Below, in pieces: positions 60,881-64,000 of a stretch of 64,000 bases of DNA. Every line of letters starts with the position of its first letter. The stretch's first letter is position 1. The notes under the pieces were generated by a model. That model was not told the origin of the DNA, did no database searches, and saw nothing but the letters and a program-made list of their open reading frames with translations. Location of the stretch: positions 1,178,001 to 1,242,000 of the forward strand of contig NZ_JAAOXM010000001.1 in assembly GCF_011605345.1 (NCBI RefSeq). Direction: 5' to 3'. Source of the stretch: Burkholderia sp. D-99. Its GTDB lineage: Bacteria; Pseudomonadota; Gammaproteobacteria; Burkholderiales; Burkholderiaceae. The position numbers were made by a program, and so were the translations under genes.

Positions 60881-61771
60881 ATGGATCGGCTCGAATTCCG
60901 TCACGTGCGCGCGTTCCTGAGCGTCGCGCAACACCTGCACTTCGCCCGCGCGGCCGAAGCGCTCGACATGGCGCCGCCCGCGCTCACGCGGCAGATCCAG
61001 GAGGCCGAACGCGTGCTTGGCGTGCGCCTCTTTCACCGGTCGCGCCGCGCGGTCACGCTGAGCGCGGCCGGCGAGGCCTATCTCGCCGAGGCGAGCGCCG
61101 CGGTCGAACACCTGCAGCGCGGCCGCGAACTCGCGGCGCTGGCCGAGCGCGGCGAACTCGGCCGGATCGAGATCGGCTACGTGTCGTCGGCCGTCTATTC
61201 CGGCACGCTGCAGCGCACCGTCGGCGCGTTTCGTGACGCGCACCCGCGCATCGAGCTGAACCTGCGCGAAGTGCCGATGGACGACGTCGCGAACCAGCTC
61301 GACACGGGCCGCCTCGATCTCGCGTACGTCCGCCCGCCGCTGCCGCTGCCCGGCGGCCTGCGGATCGTCACGCTGCAGCGCGACGTATTCGTCGCGGCCG
61401 TGCCGGCCGGTTCGCGCTACGCGTCGATGGCCGCCATTCGCGCGGCCGACCTCGCCGACGCACGCTTCGCGGTACCCGAACAGGAGCGCGGCACGCTCGA
61501 AGTCGCGCGCCGCGGCCGCTTCGCGCCGGTGATCGCCGCCCGCCCCGGCGGCTTGCTCGCGGTGCTCGCATGCGTGTCCGTGAACGGCTGGGTCGCGGTG
61601 ATTCCCGATGCGCTGGCCGGCTGCGTATCGCTGCCGGGTGTCGTGTACCGGCCGATCGCCGGCAAGCCGATCACGTCGGAACTGGCGCTTGCGCACCGGC
61701 GCTTCGAAAAGGCGCCGGCGGTGCGCGCGTTCCTGCGGACGGTTCCGGCGGTCGCGCAGGACGCCGCATGA
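60881..61771 (+). CDS. LysR-family transcriptional regulator
   Basis: Regulator of 296 residues. The helix-turn-helix is MDRLEFRHVRAFLSVAQHLHFARAAEALDMAPPALTRQIQEAERVLGVRLFHR. The effector domain is of the BenM/CatM style (GYVSSAVYSGTLQRTV, RPPLPLPGG). It is divergent from the DHA2 exporter and 154 bp upstream of the binding-protein gene. A TTG start at 60863 is possible. Confidence 0.85.
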   Translation: MDRLEFRHVRAFLSVAQHLHFARAAEALDMAPPALTRQIQEAERVLGVRLFHRSRRAVTLSAAGEAYLAEASAAVEHLQRGRELAALAERGELGRIEIGYVSSAVYSGTLQRTVGAFRDAHPRIELNLREVPMDDVANQLDTGRLDLAYVRPPLPLPGGLRIVTLQRDVFVAAVPAGSRYASMAAIRAADLADARFAVPEQERGTLEVARRGRFAPVIAARPGGLLAVLACVSVNGWVAVIPDALAGCVSLPGVVYRPIAGKPITSELALAHRRFEKAPAVRAFLRTVPAVAQDAA

Positions 61772-61924
61772 AACGCCCGCGTGCGGCAACGAAGGCCATG
61801 TCGGCCACCGCTTCGCCGCGCGAATATGCATTGCACGATTCGATGTTTGTCGGCCGGAAACCGATTCCGTAACCTGACCGGCAGCCGCGCCGCCTGCGCG
61901 CGGATGACCGAGGACACACCGCCG

Positions 61925-62911
61925 ATGAACCCATCCTCCGCCCCAGCGCGCCGCCGCGTGCTGCAGCGTCTTGCCGCCCTCGCCGCCGCGCCGCTCGCCG
62001 GCGGCCTCGCGCTCCCCGCCCATGCGGCCGGCGCCGACCTGTCGGGCGTCACACTCGTGCTCGGCGACCAGGCCGGCGGCCTGCGCGCGCTCGCCGAAGC
62101 CGCGCGTGTGCTCGACGGCACGCCTTACCGGTTCCGCTGGGCCAATTTCCAGGGTGCCGCGCCGCTGTTCGAGGCGCAGCGCGCGGGCGCGATCGATCTC
62201 GCGCCGGCCGGCGACCTGCCGGTGCTGACGGCCGCGCTCGGCGACCCGTCGTTGCGGATCGTCGCGACGCGCGTCGGCTCGCCGGCGTCGCTCGGCATCG
62301 TCGTGCAGCCCGAATCGCCGGTCCGCGCCGTCGCCGACCTGAAAGGGCAAACCGTCGTCGTGTCGTCCGCTCGCGGCAGTATCTCGCAGTACCAGTTGTA
62401 CGGCGCGCTGCGCGAACACGGCCTCGCGCCGCGCGACGTCGACGTGCGCTTCGTGCTGCCCGTCGACGCGTTCGCCGCGTTCGAGGCAAAACGGATCGGC
62501 ATCTGGGCGACGTTCGACCCGTACTACGGGCATGCGGTACGGCGCGGCGCGCGCATCGTCCGCGACGGCAGCGGCATCAACTCCGGGCTGGCGTTCCTCA
62601 CGTCGCCGGTCGAAACGCTCGACGATCGCGCAAAGCGCGCGGCGCTGGCGGACGTGCTGGCGCGGCTCGCCCGCGCGGGCCAATGGGCGCTCGCGCATCC
62701 CGCCGACTATGCGAACGTCTATGCGTCGCTCACGCGCCTGCCGCCCGACGCGGCCACCGACATCGCGCGCCGGGCCGCGCTGGCGCAGCGCAGCCTCAGC
62801 GGGGCCGACATCGACGTGCTGCAGCGTGTCGCCGACCGAGCGGCAACCGACGCGATCCTGCCGCGGCGCGTCGATGTCGCCTCGATCGCGATCCGGAACG
62901 TATCCGCCTGA
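61925..62911 (+). CDS. ABC substrate-binding protein (aliphatic sulfonate/nitrate type)
   Basis: Binding protein of 328 residues with a signal peptide containing twin arginines (ARRRVLQRLAALAAAPLAGGLALPAHA). The NMT1/SsuA-like fold is seen in FQGAAPLFEAQRAGAIDLAPAGDLPVL, SPVRAVADLKGQTVVVSSARGS and WATFDPYYGHAVR. SsuA-type proteins feed aliphatic sulfonate, nitrate or taurine ABC importers. No permease or ATPase lies nearby, so it is an orphan in this window. An upstream LysR may regulate it. The start is ATG 61925. Confidence 0.8.
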   Translation: MNPSSAPARRRVLQRLAALAAAPLAGGLALPAHAAGADLSGVTLVLGDQAGGLRALAEAARVLDGTPYRFRWANFQGAAPLFEAQRAGAIDLAPAGDLPVLTAALGDPSLRIVATRVGSPASLGIVVQPESPVRAVADLKGQTVVVSSARGSISQYQLYGALREHGLAPRDVDVRFVLPVDAFAAFEAKRIGIWATFDPYYGHAVRRGARIVRDGSGINSGLAFLTSPVETLDDRAKRAALADVLARLARAGQWALAHPADYANVYASLTRLPPDAATDIARRAALAQRSLSGADIDVLQRVADRAATDAILPRRVDVASIAIRNVSA

Positions 62912-62933
62912 ACGATGCCGTGCGCGACTGCGT

Positions 62934-63308
62934 TCAGCGTGGCCGCGCCATATCGAGGTCCGGCACGTCGTCGCCGAACGTCGAGGCGACGAGCGTGCGC
63001 ATCGCGGCGACCAGCAGCGTCGGCCCCGACTGGTTGAACGTGCAGCGCTCGCCCGCGGCCGGCACGGCACGGTGCAGCACGGCCCGCCACGCGCCACGCC
63101 CGCCGTCGCGCTCGAATGCGGCGAACGGCAAGCGCTCGACGATCGGGCCGCCGTCCGTCCACGAGGTCGACGGCGCGAACGGAGTCGGTGTACCACCCGC
63201 CGTGTGAATCGATGTACATCCGGATGTATCGGCGCGCGGGGCGTCATGGCCTTCCGCGACCGCGACCCAGTAATCCAGCGGTGCACCTGTCAGTTCCCGG
63301 ACTTGCAT
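62934..63308 (-). CDS. NinX-like phage protein (DUF2591)
   Basis: The protein has 124 residues and opens [20 protein letters not shown], the conserved start of NinX-type DUF2591 proteins of lambdoid phages and prophages. It continues [24 protein letters not shown] and ends near [26 protein letters not shown] precedes ATG 63308; a start seven codons upstream is possible. Function unknown. Its presence suggests phage-derived DNA at the right edge. Confidence 0.8.
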   Translation of the reverse strand: MQVRELTGAPLDYWVAVAEGHDAPRADTSGCTSIHTAGGTPTPFAPSTSWTDGGPIVERLPFAAFERDGGRGAWRAVLHRAVPAAGERCTFNQSGPTLLVAAMRTLVASTFGDDVPDLDMARPR

Positions 63309-63695
63309 GACTGTCTCCGTCATCGTCATCGTTGAATCGACATGCTAACCGTTGCGCATGCGGCCGTTGCGGTCGCCGATGGCGCCGCAACGGCCTGCCG
63401 TATCGCTGAAATCCCTCCCCCGCGCCAACCCGTGCACGCTGTCACGGCGGCGCCATGCACCTGCCGCAGATCGGGCCGCTCGTGACGTCGATCGCGCCGC
63501 TCATGCTGCTGCGCGCACGGCTCGCCAGTCGAGGGACGCTCCGTTATCGTTCGCGCCCGCCGCCGCACCCGCATCAATTCGTGTTACGAATCCCCGATTC
63601 CTGCCTACAATGATCAGAACGCCTGTCGTCCGGCCTGCAGCGGACGACGACCTGATCCATACGGCGCAGCGCAGGCCGGATCTCTCGGGGGACGT
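63309..63695. other. Intergenic stretch without recognised gene
   Basis: These 387 bp separate the NinX-like gene from the glycosyltransferase. I see no convincing ORF or repeat. A somewhat AT-richer patch around 63585-63620 may hold the promoter of the glycosyltransferase gene. Confidence 0.45.
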
Positions 63696-64000
63696 ATGTC
63701 CGCGCACGCCAGAAAGCCGCTGGTATCGCTCGTCGTGCCGTTCCACGACGAGGCGGAAGCAATCGACGCATTCTTTGCGACCACGCTGCCGATCCTCGAG
63801 TCGATCGATACGGCGCGCTTCGAGATCGTCTGCATCAACGACGGCAGCCGCGACGACACGCTGGACCGGCTGATCGACGTCGCCGCCGGCGACTCGCGTG
63901 TGCGCATCGTCGATCTCACCCGGCGCTTCGGCAAGGAGGCCGCGCTCACCGCCGGCATCGACGAAGCCGCCGGCACCGCCGTGATCCTGATCGACGCCGA
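63696..64000 (+). CDS. GT2 glycosyltransferase (GtrB/DPM-like), N-terminal part
   Basis: The first 101 residues are visible; the gene runs off the right edge. The GT-A fold start is PLVSLVVPFHDEAEAIDAFF, then FEIVCINDGSRDDTLDRL with the DGS nucleotide motif. RRFGKEAALTAGIDEAAG is followed by VILIDAD, the DXD-like metal site. This order matches bactoprenol glucosyltransferases (GtrB) and dolichyl-phosphate mannose synthases, which charge a polyprenyl phosphate carrier. GGGGGACGT precedes ATG 63696. Confidence 0.85.
   Translation, partial: MSAHARKPLVSLVVPFHDEAEAIDAFFATTLPILESIDTARFEIVCINDGSRDDTLDRLIDVAAGDSRVRIVDLTRRFGKEAALTAGIDEAAGTAVILIDA

Overview
The window is a high-GC chromosomal segment dominated by metabolic and regulatory genes. 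Codon use, Shine-Dalgarno spacing and the gene content point to Burkholderia, most likely the Burkholderia cepacia complex and one of the secondary replicons. The relevant content is TSUP/TauE, Xsc, IclR/LysR/MocR regulators, DUF969/979, Wsp-type proteins, an NCS1 transporter and several MHS-type symporters. That placement is inference from families and style; there is no rRNA, tRNA, IS element, CRISPR array or origin in the window.

Layout. 1-145 is the start of an L-asparaginase II type gene. 469-2709 is a Fiu-like catecholate siderophore receptor. 2755-6401 holds phosphonoacetaldehyde dehydrogenase (phnY) and a small GNAT gene, divergent from a MocR regulator. A 44-copy 7-bp array (6444-6751) follows, then a lone lipoprotein GH92 alpha-mannosidase (7232-10126). 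10525-26592 is the most coherent block, a sulfonate dissimilation locus: an NTF2-like protein, xsc, pta, a TauE-type exporter, a CobS/CobT pair, an IclR regulator, soeABC (quinone-linked sulfite dehydrogenase), a GabP-like permease and an FAD amine oxidase. Together these could import an omega-amino sulfonate such as taurine, deaminate it, cleave sulfoacetaldehyde to acetyl phosphate and sulfite, convert acetyl phosphate to acetyl-CoA, and oxidise or export the sulfite. The same dyad, GGAAC-N5-GTTCC, stands in front of xsc and in the cobS/iclR divergent promoter, which suggests that the IclR protein (17883-18635) controls the block.

26593-31736 contains a 100-bp tandem array, an MHS transporter, a GMC alcohol dehydrogenase and a second IclR regulator, followed by two 8-bp arrays. 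32302-34971 is a DUF969-DUF979-DUF2891 module. 36386-40790 is a cyclic-di-GMP block: a WspF-like methylesterase, a WspR-like diguanylate cyclase whose I-site arginine is missing, and a convergent GAF-PAS-GGDEF-EAL protein. 41280-50188 carries a LysR/isochorismatase pair, a haloacid dehalogenase, a DksA-like protein without zinc cysteines, a Kup potassium transporter, small membrane or envelope proteins and another LysR. 50346-54506 is an MHS symporter with mmsA and mmsB (valine and malonate-semialdehyde catabolism); mmsA and mmsB are separated only by six copies of a 49-bp repeat. 55501-59147 is an NCS1 transporter, a hydantoin/allantoin-type racemase lacking one expected cysteine, and a LysR with a repeat-encoded Asp-Ala-Val tail. 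59209-62911 is an EmrB-type exporter, a LysR and an orphan sulfonate-type binding protein. The right edge has a NinX-like phage gene and the start of a GtrB/DPM-type glycosyltransferase.

Two themes run through the window: many tandem repeat arrays with unrelated units (7, 8, 8, 9, 10, 49 and 100 bp), nearly all directly beside genes, and many perfect dyads in divergent promoters. Starts were chosen by Shine-Dalgarno position, and several genes appear to use GTG or TTG.
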